A stretch of DNA of 64,000 nucleotides from Methanoculleus frigidifontis (GCF_030464345.1 NZ_VCYH01000002.1:1-64000), one strand, 5' to 3'. Positions 25,201 through 34,735 are shown, counted from the stretch's first letter. The notes: generated from the letters alone by a model not told the origin. Made by a program: numbers and translations.

Positions 25201-27444
25201 ATGAAACGGACACTTCTCGTGTGCCTGATAACTCTTTTCGTGATCTGCAGCACGCTCATCACGGGAGCAGGAGCGGAAAGGGTCATTATCGGCTTTCGGG
25301 ACGATCCTGACCAGTCGATGCTCCACCAGGGCACCATACAACACGTTCATCGTGAGATCTCGGCAGTCACGGCGGACCTGCCCGGATCCGTCGTAGAAAA
25401 GATGGGACGAGATCCCAGGATCGCATTCATCGAACCCGATTACCGGGTTTCTGCACTTGCCGAAACCGTCCCCTGGGGCGTTTCCCGGATAGGGGCTCCG
25501 AGAGTGCACACCTCCGTGAACGGAGACGGTGTGCGGATCGCCGTCCTCGATACGGGTATCGACTACACCCACCCGGATCTCGACGAAAACTACCGGGGAG
25601 GGTACGATTTTGTCGGACACGATGCCGATCCCATGGACGATAACGGCCATGGAACCCACTGTGCAGGCATCATCGCCGCCGAAGATGATGGTTCCGGCAT
25701 CGTCGGCGTTGCACCGGGAGCGGAGGTCTATGCGGTCAAGGTTCTTGACAAAAGCGGCGGCGGCTATATCAGCGATGTCGTCGCCGGTATCGAGTGGGCG
25801 ATCGAGAACGACATACAGATCATCTCCATGAGCCTTGGGGGCAACTCCGACTCCTACGCCTTCCGGTCGGCATGCGACGCCGCGTATGATGCGGGGGTGC
25901 TCATTGTAGCGGCAGCCGGAAACGACGGCCGTTACAGCGGATACGGGGACACGGTCGACTACCCTGCCCGCTATGATTCGGTCATCGCGGTCGCGGCCAC
26001 CGATCGGAGCGACCGCCGGGCATCCTGGTCAAGTACGGGGCCCGACGTCGAACTCGCGGCACCGGGCGTCGATATCTACTCCACCTACCCTGGCGGGTAT
26101 AAGACGATCAGCGGCACATCCATGGCATGCCCGCACGTGGCCGGTGTTGCAGCGCTGCTGATGGAGGCGCAGCCGGGGTGGGGGAATGCCCAGGTGCGCG
26201 AACACCTCGCAGAGACGGCCGACGCGCTCGGAAGGTCAACCTGGTATGGCAACGGACTGGTGAATGCCGTCGAAGCCGTCGGCATTCCCGATGCGGATAC
26301 CACCCCGCCTCTCATCTCGGATGTGGATGTGGCAGAGGTCACCGGCAGCAGTGCCGTGATCACCTGGCAGACGGACGAGGCGGCAGATAGCGCCGTGCAC
26401 TACGGCGTATCCGCCTCGGATCTGAGCCGGAGTGTATCGGACTCAGCTCCGGTTACGTCGCACACCCTGCAGGTACCGGAACTCCTGAAGGAGACGACGT
26501 ATTACTTCCGTGTCACATCCACGGACGCTTCCGGGAACGCCGCGACCGATCCTGAGGGAGGCGTGCCCTATCTCTTCTCGACTCCGGCGAATGACCCGCC
26601 CGTCGCAGACGCGGGAGAAGACAGAACGGCGAGCGATGCCGATGGCGACGGGGTCGAATCGATCACCCTCGACGGTTCCGGGTCCTACGACCCCGACGGC
26701 TCCATTGCCGCCTGGCAATGGACAGAGGGAGAGGTGCTCCTCGGCGACGGGGAAACCCTGACCGGCGACTATACGGTGGGCACGCATACCGTCATCCTGC
26801 AGGTCACCGATACCGACGGCGCCTCTGCAACCGATACGGTGACGGTGACGGTCGAACCCAACAGGCCGCCGGTTGCAGACGCAGGCGGCAATGTCGCTGC
26901 TGCCGTGGACGCAGCGGTCTCATTCGACGGTTCCGCATCCTACGACAGCGACGGCACGATTATAGATTTCGTCTGGGACTTCGGCGACGGAACGGGCGGC
27001 GCAGGGTCGACGGTGATGCACACCTACACAGCATCCGGCACCTACACCGCAACGCTCACCGTCGTCGATGATGGCGGAGCATCCGACACCGACACGTTCT
27101 CGGTGACGGTAACGGAGGTGGCAAGCGAACCCGAGATGCACGTGGAGCGGATCGATATGGGCATCCAGAACTTCTGGTTCCGGATCCGGGGCCTGGCCGC
27201 GGTCACCATCGCCGATGCAGACGGGAATCCCGTCAGCGGCGCAGAGGTCTCCGGCCACTGGAGCGGCCTTGGCCGGGGCACCGAACGAGGACTGACCGGC
27301 GCGGACGGGTCAGTTACGTTCACGTCGAACCTCGCCCGGAAGACCAGCGAGCCCTTCGTCTTCACGGTCGATGCGGTTGCCAAAGACGGTTGGGTCTACA
27401 CCCCGTCCGCCAACCGCGAGACATCGGACAGCATCTCCCTCTAG
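25201..27444 (+). CDS. Secreted subtilisin-like protease with FN3 and PKD domains
   Basis: The 747-aa precursor has a signal peptide (residues 1-25), an I9-type inhibitory propeptide (to about 85), and an S8 catalytic domain with Asp117 (VLDTGIDYTH), His150 (NGHGTHCAG) and Ser307 (SGTSMACPHVAG); the oxyanion Asn lies in AAAGNDGR. Behind it come a fibronectin-III-like domain (about 365-460), two PKD domains (SYDPDGSIAAWQW and SYDSDGTIIDFVWDFGDGTG) and a C-terminal beta domain of about 100 residues. It should be exported, self-processed and degrade proteins outside the cell or at its surface. The promoter at 25167-25177 gives a nearly leaderless message. No C-terminal membrane anchor is seen. 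Confidence 0.95.
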   Translation: MKRTLLVCLITLFVICSTLITGAGAERVIIGFRDDPDQSMLHQGTIQHVHREISAVTADLPGSVVEKMGRDPRIAFIEPDYRVSALAETVPWGVSRIGAPRVHTSVNGDGVRIAVLDTGIDYTHPDLDENYRGGYDFVGHDADPMDDNGHGTHCAGIIAAEDDGSGIVGVAPGAEVYAVKVLDKSGGGYISDVVAGIEWAIENDIQIISMSLGGNSDSYAFRSACDAAYDAGVLIVAAAGNDGRYSGYGDTVDYPARYDSVIAVAATDRSDRRASWSSTGPDVELAAPGVDIYSTYPGGYKTISGTSMACPHVAGVAALLMEAQPGWGNAQVREHLAETADALGRSTWYGNGLVNAVEAVGIPDADTTPPLISDVDVAEVTGSSAVITWQTDEAADSAVHYGVSASDLSRSVSDSAPVTSHTLQVPELLKETTYYFRVTSTDASGNAATDPEGGVPYLFSTPANDPPVADAGEDRTASDADGDGVESITLDGSGSYDPDGSIAAWQWTEGEVLLGDGETLTGDYTVGTHTVILQVTDTDGASATDTVTVTVEPNRPPVADAGGNVAAAVDAAVSFDGSASYDSDGTIIDFVWDFGDGTGGAGSTVMHTYTASGTYTATLTVVDDGGASDTDTFSVTVTEVASEPEMHVERIDMGIQNFWFRIRGLAAVTIADADGNPVSGAEVSGHWSGLGRGTERGLTGADGSVTFTSNLARKTSEPFVFTVDAVAKDGWVYTPSANRETSDSISL

Positions 27445-27904
27445 TCCATTCTCTTTTTCACCTCTGCACGGGTGCATTTCAAAATATCTCCAATATCAGC
27501 CTCAAAAGGGAGATTTTACCAATATTTCGCGTCTTTTCCTGAACTGGGCTCCCCTTTGCCGATCTGCGGCCTGAAGGTGAAGCCGCCCCCACACCGTCCA
27601 GGACGGAGGGCACATTGGGGTTGTTTACCGATGTTCCCGGTTGTCCCGAAGGCCGGATTTCGCCAAACCGATTCCACGGAGAATTTTGCCCGGATTGGAG
27701 AAATACGGCATAATCCCAGGACCGTATTGGAGATAGGCAGCAGAGTGATTTTTAGAGGATGGAGACCAGAGCTCACGGTGAGATCGGCCGTCTGAAGGCT
27801 TCTGTGAAGGTCGAAATGCGGTGGAATTCTGCCAGGATTGCTATTATTTAAGGGTTGATGGACGGGACGGCGGCCGGCAGGCGGAAGGGGAATGGGGGGT
27901 ACCC
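27445..27904. other. Intergenic region without a recognised gene
   Basis: The region lies between convergent genes. It holds several partly self-complementary pieces (for example GCGGCCTGAAGGTGAAGCCGC near 27563) and looks unlike its flanks, but no coding frame is credible. It might be a remnant of a mobile element or a structured RNA; I see no defining motif. Confidence 0.3.
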
Positions 27905-29053
27905 TCACCGCAACGGTTCAAGGCGCCAGACGGGAGCGGCGGTGCCAAGATTCGCCTTGAGGTATGCCTCTGAAGTATTCAGCGAGTCGGGAACGTCGAA
28001 GAAGAGGTAACCTGTATCGGTCTCTTCGATAGCAAGCACCCCGCCCGTATACGTCTCGCCCTCGGACGTCGCCGTCGGGATACCGGTCATCAGGGTGTAT
28101 GACTCGCCGCCATACAGCAGCGTGAATGCAGATGGTGCCGGCAGCCGGATCGACGAGCTCTTTCCGTCCCCCCGAAAGCCGATATGAGCAGACCTGATGA
28201 CGACGAGCAGATACGTCCGCCCGCTCTCCGCTTCGAATCGTTTCCGTGAACCGTCTTTTGCCGTAAACACATGGCGTTCCTCTGTTGAATCAACAATGAG
28301 CGAGAGGACGTTGCTGCCTTTCCCGCTCGGATACTCATGGCAGTGCCGCTCCATCAGGCCGAGCGCATCCGGGTATGCCGGCGTCGGCGAAGGCTCCGGT
28401 TCGACCAGCAGGAGAGACGGTTCGGCGGGAATGGCAATCAGCTCCTCGTTGTAGAGACGCATCGCCTCACGGAGACGTTCCGTCCCGAGTGCGATGTGGT
28501 CGAACGCCGTTTCGATGGCAGCCCGGTCAGGAGACGCCATACCCGCGAGCAGATCGCCAGCGGCGAGGAACTCCTCCATTGCAGCCATGTACTCCTCCCT
28601 GACCGATTCGTTCCCGGGCGAGACGTCACAGTCTTCGGCATCCGACAGGGCCGAGGCGGAGAGAGCAGAGAGTTCTTCTGCACTGTCGGCGAGGGAACCT
28701 GCATCCCCGTAATAGACAGCGTGGATGGTCTGAACAGAGAGCGCCGGGAGAGAGATACCGGTATCCGATATCAGTGCAGCCAGTGCATCGTCACCGGAAA
28801 GTGGAAGAGAGGAGTTTTCCTCCGGAATGAACGTCACGTTGTCTGCCGGTTCGTCACCGGGAGGCAAAACTGCGGTGAACAGATTGACCGGGAACGGCAG
28901 CTCAAGCAGATCGGCATCGGATGCCCCTGCGGAGGCATTCTGGATCTGCCGGGCTCCCTGATCGGCGCCGTGCGGCGCGAACAGGGCAACCGTCGCCCCT
29001 CCCAGAAGCCCGGCAACGGTGAGAACGATCAGAAGAACGTATCCGATGCGCAT
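27905..29053 (-). CDS. Secreted DUF4352-like protein, paralogue 1
   Basis: The 382-aa protein begins with an export/anchor helix (IGYVLLIVLTVAGLLGGATV). The middle (about 95-240) is helical with LSVQTIHAVYYGDAGSLADS and a repeated Ala-rich pattern. The C-terminal 130 residues form a beta domain with VLSLIVDSTEERHVFTAKDG, YLLVVIRSAHIGFRGDG and the final LFFDVPDSLNTSEAYLKANL, as in DUF4352/TRF2-like immunoglobulin-type folds on cell surfaces. The start at 29053 rather than the upstream frame at 29146 is supported by a TATA box (29071-29084) just 25 bases away, so the transcript is leaderless. First of three related genes; function unknown. Confidence 0.75.
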   Translation of the reverse strand: MRIGYVLLIVLTVAGLLGGATVALFAPHGADQGARQIQNASAGASDADLLELPFPVNLFTAVLPPGDEPADNVTFIPEENSSLPLSGDDALAALISDTGISLPALSVQTIHAVYYGDAGSLADSAEELSALSASALSDAEDCDVSPGNESVREEYMAAMEEFLAAGDLLAGMASPDRAAIETAFDHIALGTERLREAMRLYNEELIAIPAEPSLLLVEPEPSPTPAYPDALGLMERHCHEYPSGKGSNVLSLIVDSTEERHVFTAKDGSRKRFEAESGRTYLLVVIRSAHIGFRGDGKSSSIRLPAPSAFTLLYGGESYTLMTGIPTATSEGETYTGGVLAIEETDTGYLFFDVPDSLNTSEAYLKANLGTAAPVWRLEPLR

Positions 29054-29245
29054 ACCGCACAATGTTTGGAGACAATATATAATATTTGCGTCGGTCAGTG
29101 AGGCAGCACCGGTCTGCAGTTGCCGCCGCCAAAGTTCCAGGCTCACCTCCAGGCGTGCCGGGGGTGCAGAATAAACGTGCGACAGAAATAGGTTAATTCC
29201 ATGAATTTAAAAGTGGAGATGCGGATCTATCCCGCAGAAATGCTC

Positions 29246-30436
29246 TTACAGTGTCCTTCCGAGCGCCCAGACAGGAGTTCCCTGATCGCCGAGATTAACC
29301 CGGACATATGCGTCGGCACTCTCGAAAGACGCCGGAACATCAAAGAGAATCACTCCTTCCTTCGACTCATACCGATCAAGCGTGCCTGCTCCGTAGGCGT
29401 CGCCGAAAGAGATCCGCGACGGGATCTTCAGAGGAGTGTATGTGGCGTCGAAATACTGGAGAGTAAACGCTCCCGGATCGGGTGTCCGAACGGTATAGGT
29501 TCTGCTCTCACCCTGGTGCCCGATATTGGTGACCTGCAGGGTGACCACGACGAACGCGCGTCCCGGTTCGGCGGCGACGGCGGCACCGTCTCCTCCAAGG
29601 ACATAATAGACCCCTGTTTCCCGGGCTGACTCGAGGATGAGCGAGAGCATGTTTGCACCCGTCCGGTCGGTGAAGGTGTACCGCTGCCTGAGCGGGAGCG
29701 CGTTCTTGAATATGGGAGCAGACTTTGATCGCAGCGTGAACGCTCCGATAGCATCGATCTCCTCCGGGATCTGCAGGTCATCGGAGAGATTACCGACCGC
29801 GAGGCGCAGGTGCTCTGTCCCGTTTATGATGCCGTCAAAAGCCGCGTCCACCTCGGATGCATTCAGGGTGGCTCCATCTTTCATGACCGCACCGGCTGAG
29901 ACATATGCATTGAGCGCAGCGACAAATGTCGCTTGCAGGTGCTCCTGGTCGGGTGAGATGTGAAGCGACCGGACCTCCGGCAGCAGCGCCGAGGCGGCGG
30001 CGTGGAGTCTGGCACCATCTGCATGCACGGCGGCCTCGTCCCAGTAGTACAACGAATAGATGCCCTGAACCGCGAGCATCATCAGAGAGACACTATTGTT
30101 TGCAATCACTCCCCGCAGAACCTCGTCGTCATACTCGGGTAGCGTGACGGTCGTGTTCTCGACGGGAAGCGGCGTCGTATTCAGGGATTCATTCTCCACC
30201 GGCGGCGGCTGCGAAATGGTAAATGCGGTTCCCGCATCCAGCCGGCGGCTCATGTCAGAGAGAGGAGACGATACGTTGCCGCTGAGAGACGGCTCATCAG
30301 GCCCCGGCTCTGCAATCGCCCCCCCGGATACCAAAGGCGGCGGGCTTACCGCGTATGAGATGAGCAGAAGCCCTACGAGGAAAGAGATGCCGGCAATTTT
30401 GGCGGCAGAGTCCCAGCGCTCCATGGAGGGGTACAT
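29246..30436 (-). CDS. Secreted DUF4352-like protein, paralogue 2
   Basis: The 396-aa protein has a membrane helix near the start (IAGISFLVGLLLISYAV) and the same plan as its two neighbours: a variable linker, a helical middle with MMLAVQGIYSLYYWDEAAVH, and a C-terminal beta domain with MLSLILESARETGVYYVLGG, FVVVTLQVTNIGHQGES, and LFDVPASFESADAYVRVNLG. The outside face is predicted for the bulk of the protein. A TATA-like GGTTTATCTGG lies about 22 bases before the ATG, suggesting its own short-leader promoter. An internal ATG four codons later is an alternative start. Confidence 0.75.
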   Translation of the reverse strand: MYPSMERWDSAAKIAGISFLVGLLLISYAVSPPPLVSGGAIAEPGPDEPSLSGNVSSPLSDMSRRLDAGTAFTISQPPPVENESLNTTPLPVENTTVTLPEYDDEVLRGVIANNSVSLMMLAVQGIYSLYYWDEAAVHADGARLHAAASALLPEVRSLHISPDQEHLQATFVAALNAYVSAGAVMKDGATLNASEVDAAFDGIINGTEHLRLAVGNLSDDLQIPEEIDAIGAFTLRSKSAPIFKNALPLRQRYTFTDRTGANMLSLILESARETGVYYVLGGDGAAVAAEPGRAFVVVTLQVTNIGHQGESRTYTVRTPDPGAFTLQYFDATYTPLKIPSRISFGDAYGAGTLDRYESKEGVILFDVPASFESADAYVRVNLGDQGTPVWALGRTL

Positions 30437-30550
30437 GATCCGTCATGCCAGATAAACCTTACAGATCCGAAGAGGCATCCGGATGTGCGTTCACAGGGGA
30501 ACAGCCTCCCGGAACCGGCGCACTGTGCATGCCCGGGCAGGAGTGGGAGC

Positions 30551-30556
30551 AAAAAA
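30551..30556 (-). terminator. T-run terminator after paralogue 3
   Basis: Six A residues on the plus strand, directly behind the stop codon of the minus-strand gene ending at 30558, give a T6 run in the transcript, enough for archaeal termination. Confidence 0.35.
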
Positions 30557-30557
30557 G

Positions 30558-31805
30558 TTACGGGGTGGGCTCGGCCAGGCTCCAGGCGGGCGCCCCGTTT
30601 TGGCCGAGGTCGAGATGCAGACTCGCCTCGGAGACATTCAGCGACGCCGGAACGTCGAAGACGAGATACCCCTCCTTGGACGCATACCGCTCAAGGCTGG
30701 ATCCGGCGTATGATTCACCGAGCGAGGTCTTGGCTGGGAGATCGAGCGGCAGGTACTCCCTGTCGTGGCAGTGGAGCGTTATCGCCGCGGTCTCCGGTGT
30801 GTCCACCTGATAGAGGTCGCCGTTCCCCTTATGTCCGAGGTTCGTGGCCTTCACGACGACCAGAAGGAACTGCCGGTCATTTCCGGCTGCGACGGTCTCC
30901 TTCTCATCACCGGATGCGCAGGTGAAGGAATGTACCTTGCCGGTTGATTCGGCGATGAATGAGAGCATGTTCTCACCTTCGGGATCGTCGTAGCAGAACC
31001 GCTCAAGCAGTGCAAGGTGCTCTTTTGATGCATTCTCCTTCTGGACAGGGGCGGTCATCCCGACCACCGGAGCGGCAGATCCACTCCCCGTCTGCATGAG
31101 GAGCGCCTCCTGCCCCGGCCCCTGCATTGCCACCTCAAGAGAAGAGCAGCCTTCAGCGATACTGACGAGTGCGGAGGATACACCGCTGGCGTTCTCTGCC
31201 GTCAGAAGAGCGCCGGCTTTCTCGTACTGATCCAGCGCCAGCAGAAAATTCGCCTGCGTGGGCTGCAGCTCTCCCGATACCTCCAGCGATGCCGCTTCAG
31301 TGCGTGCATGCGCGGCGAGTTCGTGCATCTCCGCGGCAGCGGTCTGCATCCCGAGGGTGTCGTTGCATCGCTCGGCAGCCATGCTCTGCACGGCAAGTAT
31401 CATAAGCGGCATGGCTGCATCGCTGATAAGGGAACGCATCCTTTCGTCAGCGGAAAAGCCGTTTCCATACGCTTCGCCGGACGTACCGGCGGCATCGAGA
31501 TCGAGATCCATTTCAGAAACGGAGGTGTTCCCGGCGATTGTATCCCCGACAGGGCCGGCGTCTGCAGGTCCGGATAGGTTCTCCTCTGTCCCGGCGGAGA
31601 CGTTGACCGGGATTTCAGGCGAAAGGTACGTCGAGAGCATGCCGACCACAGGGAGCGCCCCCATACCCTGGAGCGCCACGCCGTCCCGTTCGTACGAAAC
31701 ATTGGTTGCATTGGCGGAAACAACAAGCGCCGATGCAGAAAGCAGGAATCCCGAAAGTCCAAGAATTCCTACGATCAACAGTGCAGATACCAGGTGAACG
31801 CGCAT
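30558..31805 (-). CDS. Secreted DUF4352-like protein, paralogue 3
   Basis: The 415-aa protein has an N-terminal signal/anchor (LVSALLIVGILGLSGFLLSA). A helical middle includes MPLMILAVQSMAAERCND, and the C-terminal beta domain repeats the family pattern: MLSFIAESTGKVHSFTCASG, FLLVVVKATNLGHKGNG, YASKEGYLVFDVPASLNVSE. Three tandem copies sharing the pattern VPASL/SF, each with its own near-leaderless promoter, suggest duplication with separate control. Here the TATA box (31823-31839, TTTTATATACTAA on the minus strand) is 26 bases before the ATG. The role is unknown; an outer-face sensory or adhesive function is a guess. Confidence 0.75.
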   Translation of the reverse strand: MRVHLVSALLIVGILGLSGFLLSASALVVSANATNVSYERDGVALQGMGALPVVGMLSTYLSPEIPVNVSAGTEENLSGPADAGPVGDTIAGNTSVSEMDLDLDAAGTSGEAYGNGFSADERMRSLISDAAMPLMILAVQSMAAERCNDTLGMQTAAAEMHELAAHARTEAASLEVSGELQPTQANFLLALDQYEKAGALLTAENASGVSSALVSIAEGCSSLEVAMQGPGQEALLMQTGSGSAAPVVGMTAPVQKENASKEHLALLERFCYDDPEGENMLSFIAESTGKVHSFTCASGDEKETVAAGNDRQFLLVVVKATNLGHKGNGDLYQVDTPETAAITLHCHDREYLPLDLPAKTSLGESYAGSSLERYASKEGYLVFDVPASLNVSEASLHLDLGQNGAPAWSLAEPTP

Positions 31806-32009
31806 ACCAGATTATTTTTCACATTAGTATATAAAAGTATTACAATAAAAATAACCGAATTAATACCGGCATTCAGCCAAACCGGACATGTAACCGAATG
31901 CTCAGGGATACAAACCGTGTCTGGCCGGCACGTTCGGGATCAGGGTACCGCAAATCGGTGTTGGACCACACAGAAGATTCATCTGTTCCAAAGTCCGACA
32001 CCGGCACCG
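31806..32009. other. Intergenic spacer
   Basis: The spacer contains the TATA box of DUF4352-like paralogue 3 near its left edge. An in-frame extension of the DUF427 gene to 31794 exists, but its sequence is not protein-like and was excluded. Confidence 0.4.
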
Positions 32010-32309
32010 ATGCCGCGAGTTACTGCCGCATGGAACGGGAAGGTCATCGCCGCGAGCAACAATACGATCGTCATTGAAGGGAATCATTACTTTCCGTCGG
32101 ACGACGTAAACCATGAATATCTCCGGGAGAGCCGGACACAGACGATATGCGACTGGAAAGGTGTTGCACAGTACTATGACATCATCGTGAATGGAGAGGT
32201 CAATGACGATGCAGCATGGTACTATCCGGAGCCAAAACCGGCAGCGCAGAACATCCAGAACCGGATTGCCTTCTGGCGGGGCGTGAAAGTTCTCCGTGAA
32301 ACCGGATAG
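32010..32309 (+). CDS. DUF427 family protein
   Basis: The 99-aa product from the ATG at 32010 matches the small DUF427 beta-fold: RVTAAWNGKVIAASNNTIVI, EGNHYFPSDDV, then TICDWKGVAQYYDI and DDAAWYYPEPKPAAQNIQNR. Family members have the pattern W.G...DT..t..veGn.YFP...V....l..s...T.CpwKG.A.Yy.v and are widespread, with no established function. The longer open frame reaches back to 31794, but the homologous part starts at the chosen ATG. It is soluble and cytoplasmic. Confidence 0.88.
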   Translation: MPRVTAAWNGKVIAASNNTIVIEGNHYFPSDDVNHEYLRESRTQTICDWKGVAQYYDIIVNGEVNDDAAWYYPEPKPAAQNIQNRIAFWRGVKVLRETG

Positions 32310-32623
32310 TCCTCCAGGAAACACCAGATAAGCCTCGTGCCGGTGGACGGATAGGTTGTGCGCCTCCATAGACACACCCGGATTCCCGGGAATCACAGCC
32401 GATCGGGACTATAGCCGATATGGCTGCATCGTCGGCTTTTGGGGATATACGCCTGGTGCATCATGATCGCACAGAACAGATCGGGTTATCCCGGAGACTG
32501 CTTTTTCAAGTTCCCTCCAGGAGCACTCCCGGAAAGCCCGCTGATGAGAAGATGGGCGCGTCGGCGCTATAAAAGAAACCTTTAATATGCCCTCCGGCAA
32601 TCCCTCACAGTGAGGGATGCTCT
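32310..32623. promoter_or_regulatory. Promoter and palindromic operator of the flavin-protein gene
   Basis: Before the PPOX-like gene, CTATAAAAG (32567-32575) is a good TATA box, predicting a transcription start near 32598-32600. Directly behind it TCCCTCAC-A-GTGAGGGA at 32601-32617 is a perfect 8-base inverted repeat around a single base, ending six bases before the ATG. A dimeric repressor bound there would block transcription initiation. Upstream of 32560 I see no gene or other signal. Confidence 0.6.
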
Positions 32624-33100
32624 ATGGAGATTGTAAAAATTCCCCAGATGGACAAAGCCGAATACGACAACCTCATCGAAGAAGGATATCTCTCCAGGAT
32701 TGCATTCCAGGGGAATAAGTATCCGTATATCGCACCGTTTCTGTATGTCTTCGACGGGAAGTTTCTCTACTTCCTGGCCACCAAGTACGGAAGAAAGAAC
32801 GACCTCTTCCGCCAGCACCCCTATGTCTCGGTTGAAGTCGAACGCTATACAAGCGATCTCTCCTCGTACACATTCGTCACCATGCAGGGGTATCTCGTTC
32901 AGCTGGAGGATGCGATAGAGAAGAAGATCATCAGGCAGAAGTTCGTCGATATGATCAAAAGCAAGAACCTCTCGCAGAATATCCTCGCAGCGCTCGGCCA
33001 CAAACCGGAAGAGCCGATCGAGTCGATTGCATCCGAGGAACGTTCGAACATCTGGAAGCTGACCGGCGTCACCGACATCGTCGCCCTGAAAAACCTGTAA
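32624..33100 (+). CDS. Pyridoxamine-phosphate-oxidase-like flavin protein
   Basis: The 158-aa protein has the split-barrel pattern of FMN-binding PPOX/NimA relatives: an N-terminal LIEEGYLSRIAFQGNKYPYI, then APFLYVFDGKFLYFLATKYG, where the family binds the FMN phosphate, and VSVEVERY. It probably binds FMN or F420 and reduces a small substrate; neither cofactor nor substrate is proven here. The gene stands alone under a TATA box with a perfect palindrome between promoter and start codon, so it is likely repressed until an inducer is present. A T7 run about 10 bases after the stop (near 33112) probably ends the transcript. Confidence 0.85.
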   Translation: MEIVKIPQMDKAEYDNLIEEGYLSRIAFQGNKYPYIAPFLYVFDGKFLYFLATKYGRKNDLFRQHPYVSVEVERYTSDLSSYTFVTMQGYLVQLEDAIEKKIIRQKFVDMIKSKNLSQNILAALGHKPEEPIESIASEERSNIWKLTGVTDIVALKNL

Positions 33101-33209
33101 CCATCTCGCACCTTTTTTTGCCGCCTGCAGGAGCCGGAGAGACCGCCGCGCATGAAGAGTCCGCGGCGATGCCGCCATGTATATATACTCGCCCGGCCCG
33201 GCAAGGGCT

Positions 33210-34208
33210 ATGACCACCCGGAGCGGTATCCTTGGTATCATCATCTGCTGCTGCATCCTGCTGCCCGCAGTGTCTGCACACGTCCCCATTATGGTGGAGG
33301 GCGACACCGACCGGTTGTCTGCTGCGACCATCATCGAAGACCCCACCAAGTCCTGGGTGGTCTATGCACGTCTCAGTGGAAACGACACCGTCGACTACTA
33401 CCGCTTCCGGATGGAAGAAGGTGACCTGATCCGGCTCTCTCTCCAGACGCCCGAGGAGGGAGCATTCGCGCCCGGCATGGTGCTGATGGGGGCCGGGATC
33501 ACTGAAGCCGGTGCAGCACCGCCGGCCGTTACGGTTCCCGGCGGCGCAGGGGCGACGGCCATTCCCGGAACGAGACCCGACCAGCCCTTCTTCGAACCCT
33601 TCACACCGGCAAAGTCCTACAGAACTGCCGAGGTCTCCCTTGCCGCGCCCGAAACCGGCGACTACGTCGTCGCGGTCTACGCCACAGAAGGCTCGGGGCC
33701 GTACGCGCTCGCCGTCGGCACCCGCGAGCAGTACACGCTCACGGAGTGGCTGACCATACCTCTCGACGTCATCGCTATCCACCTCTGGGAAGGCCAGTCA
33801 CTCGCGTTCATCCTCTCACCGCTCGCTGCAGTGGTCGCTCTCGGCGTCGCACTTATAGCCTGGCAGCGGAGAGGCGCGCTCTCCGCCTTCGGATGGACGG
33901 CTGCGCTCGCCGGTCTCCTGTACATCGGCAGCGGGGCGATGACCCTGACCCAGCTCGTCATCGCCCTGATGGGCCCTCCCCTGACGGCGGCGGCACTGGT
34001 GACTCTGATCGCCGCTCTCATCCCCATCCTGCTCGGCGCCCTCATGCTGGCGGTTGGACTCCGGCGCAGCGCCGGCAGCAGAACGGATCGCATCATCGTG
34101 GCTGTGCTGGGAGTCCTCGGTCTCGCCACCTGGGCGGGCGTACTCGCCGGGCCGGTGCTCGCCGTCATCGCTGCGGTGCTGCCGGCGAGCAGGAAAGGGA
34201 AGACGTAA
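33210..34208 (+). CDS. Membrane protein with secreted beta domain
   Basis: The 332-aa protein has a signal peptide (GILGIIICCCILLPAVSA), an ectodomain of about 170 residues whose segment VDYYRFRMEEGDLIRLSLQT resembles bacterial pre-peptidase-like beta-sandwiches, and a C-terminal half with five or six membrane helices starting at LAFILSPLAAVVALGVALIA. It ends in a basic cytoplasmic tail (ASRKGKT). I do not recognise a specific family. The start was placed at 33210: a TATA box (ATGTATATATAC, 33178-33189) lies just 26 bases upstream, so the in-frame ATG at 33177 is inside the promoter. Confidence 0.7.
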   Translation: MTTRSGILGIIICCCILLPAVSAHVPIMVEGDTDRLSAATIIEDPTKSWVVYARLSGNDTVDYYRFRMEEGDLIRLSLQTPEEGAFAPGMVLMGAGITEAGAAPPAVTVPGGAGATAIPGTRPDQPFFEPFTPAKSYRTAEVSLAAPETGDYVVAVYATEGSGPYALAVGTREQYTLTEWLTIPLDVIAIHLWEGQSLAFILSPLAAVVALGVALIAWQRRGALSAFGWTAALAGLLYIGSGAMTLTQLVIALMGPPLTAAALVTLIAALIPILLGALMLAVGLRRSAGSRTDRIIVAVLGVLGLATWAGVLAGPVLAVIAAVLPASRKGKT

Positions 34209-34216
34209 GACCCCGG

Positions 34217-34726
34217 TCACCCGGGGACGAGGAGGGCGCGGGCCACCTCCACCATATCCTCAAGCCGCTCGGGCGTCGCAAAACCCCTTCCCGACCACCG
34301 GATGATCCCCTCGCGGTCCAGGAGATACACGAAGGCCAGATTCCGGTCATCGATACCGAGATCACGCAGGTACGGATCGAGGTCGCCATAGTAGGTGATG
34401 ACGTGACTGTGCTGCGCCGGGGGAATCCCGCCTCGCATCCCGGCATCGATGCTGCCGGAGAAGACCCTCGCCATCAGTCCGTCCATCATGGGAACCTCGT
34501 AGACAGTGCACCGGGGATTGTCACCGAATGCCGCCGTAAAACGATCCGTCCACGAGTCGATCTGCTCCTGCGCCCGCCTGACAAACGCAACGGCGACGAG
34601 CGCGACCAACCCTTTCGCTGCATCCGGGAGCGTCACCATATCGCCCGCAAGCGAGTTGGCGGCGATCGTCGGAAACCGTCGCCCGACGATCGCCGCGCCA
34701 GCATCACCACGCAGCATCCCGTTCAT
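34217..34726 (-). CDS. ATP10-like thioredoxin-fold protein, copy 1
   Basis: The 169-aa protein resembles the ATP10 family, best known as the mitochondrial F1Fo-ATPase assembly factor. Matching features are the start FPTIAANSLAGDMVTLPDAA, a strand with VALVAVAFVRRAQEQIDSW, VYEVPMMD, then ITYYGDLDPYLRDLGI and the family ending AFVYLLDREGIIRWSGRGFA. The fold is like thioredoxin but no CxxC is present, so it is not a redox enzyme in the usual sense. It follows a paralogue by nine bases and is probably co-transcribed. What it does in a methanogen, which has an A-type ATPase, is unknown. Confidence 0.7.
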   Translation of the reverse strand: MNGMLRGDAGAAIVGRRFPTIAANSLAGDMVTLPDAAKGLVALVAVAFVRRAQEQIDSWTDRFTAAFGDNPRCTVYEVPMMDGLMARVFSGSIDAGMRGGIPPAQHSHVITYYGDLDPYLRDLGIDDRNLAFVYLLDREGIIRWSGRGFATPERLEDMVEVARALLVPG

Positions 34727-34735
34727 ACGATCTTC

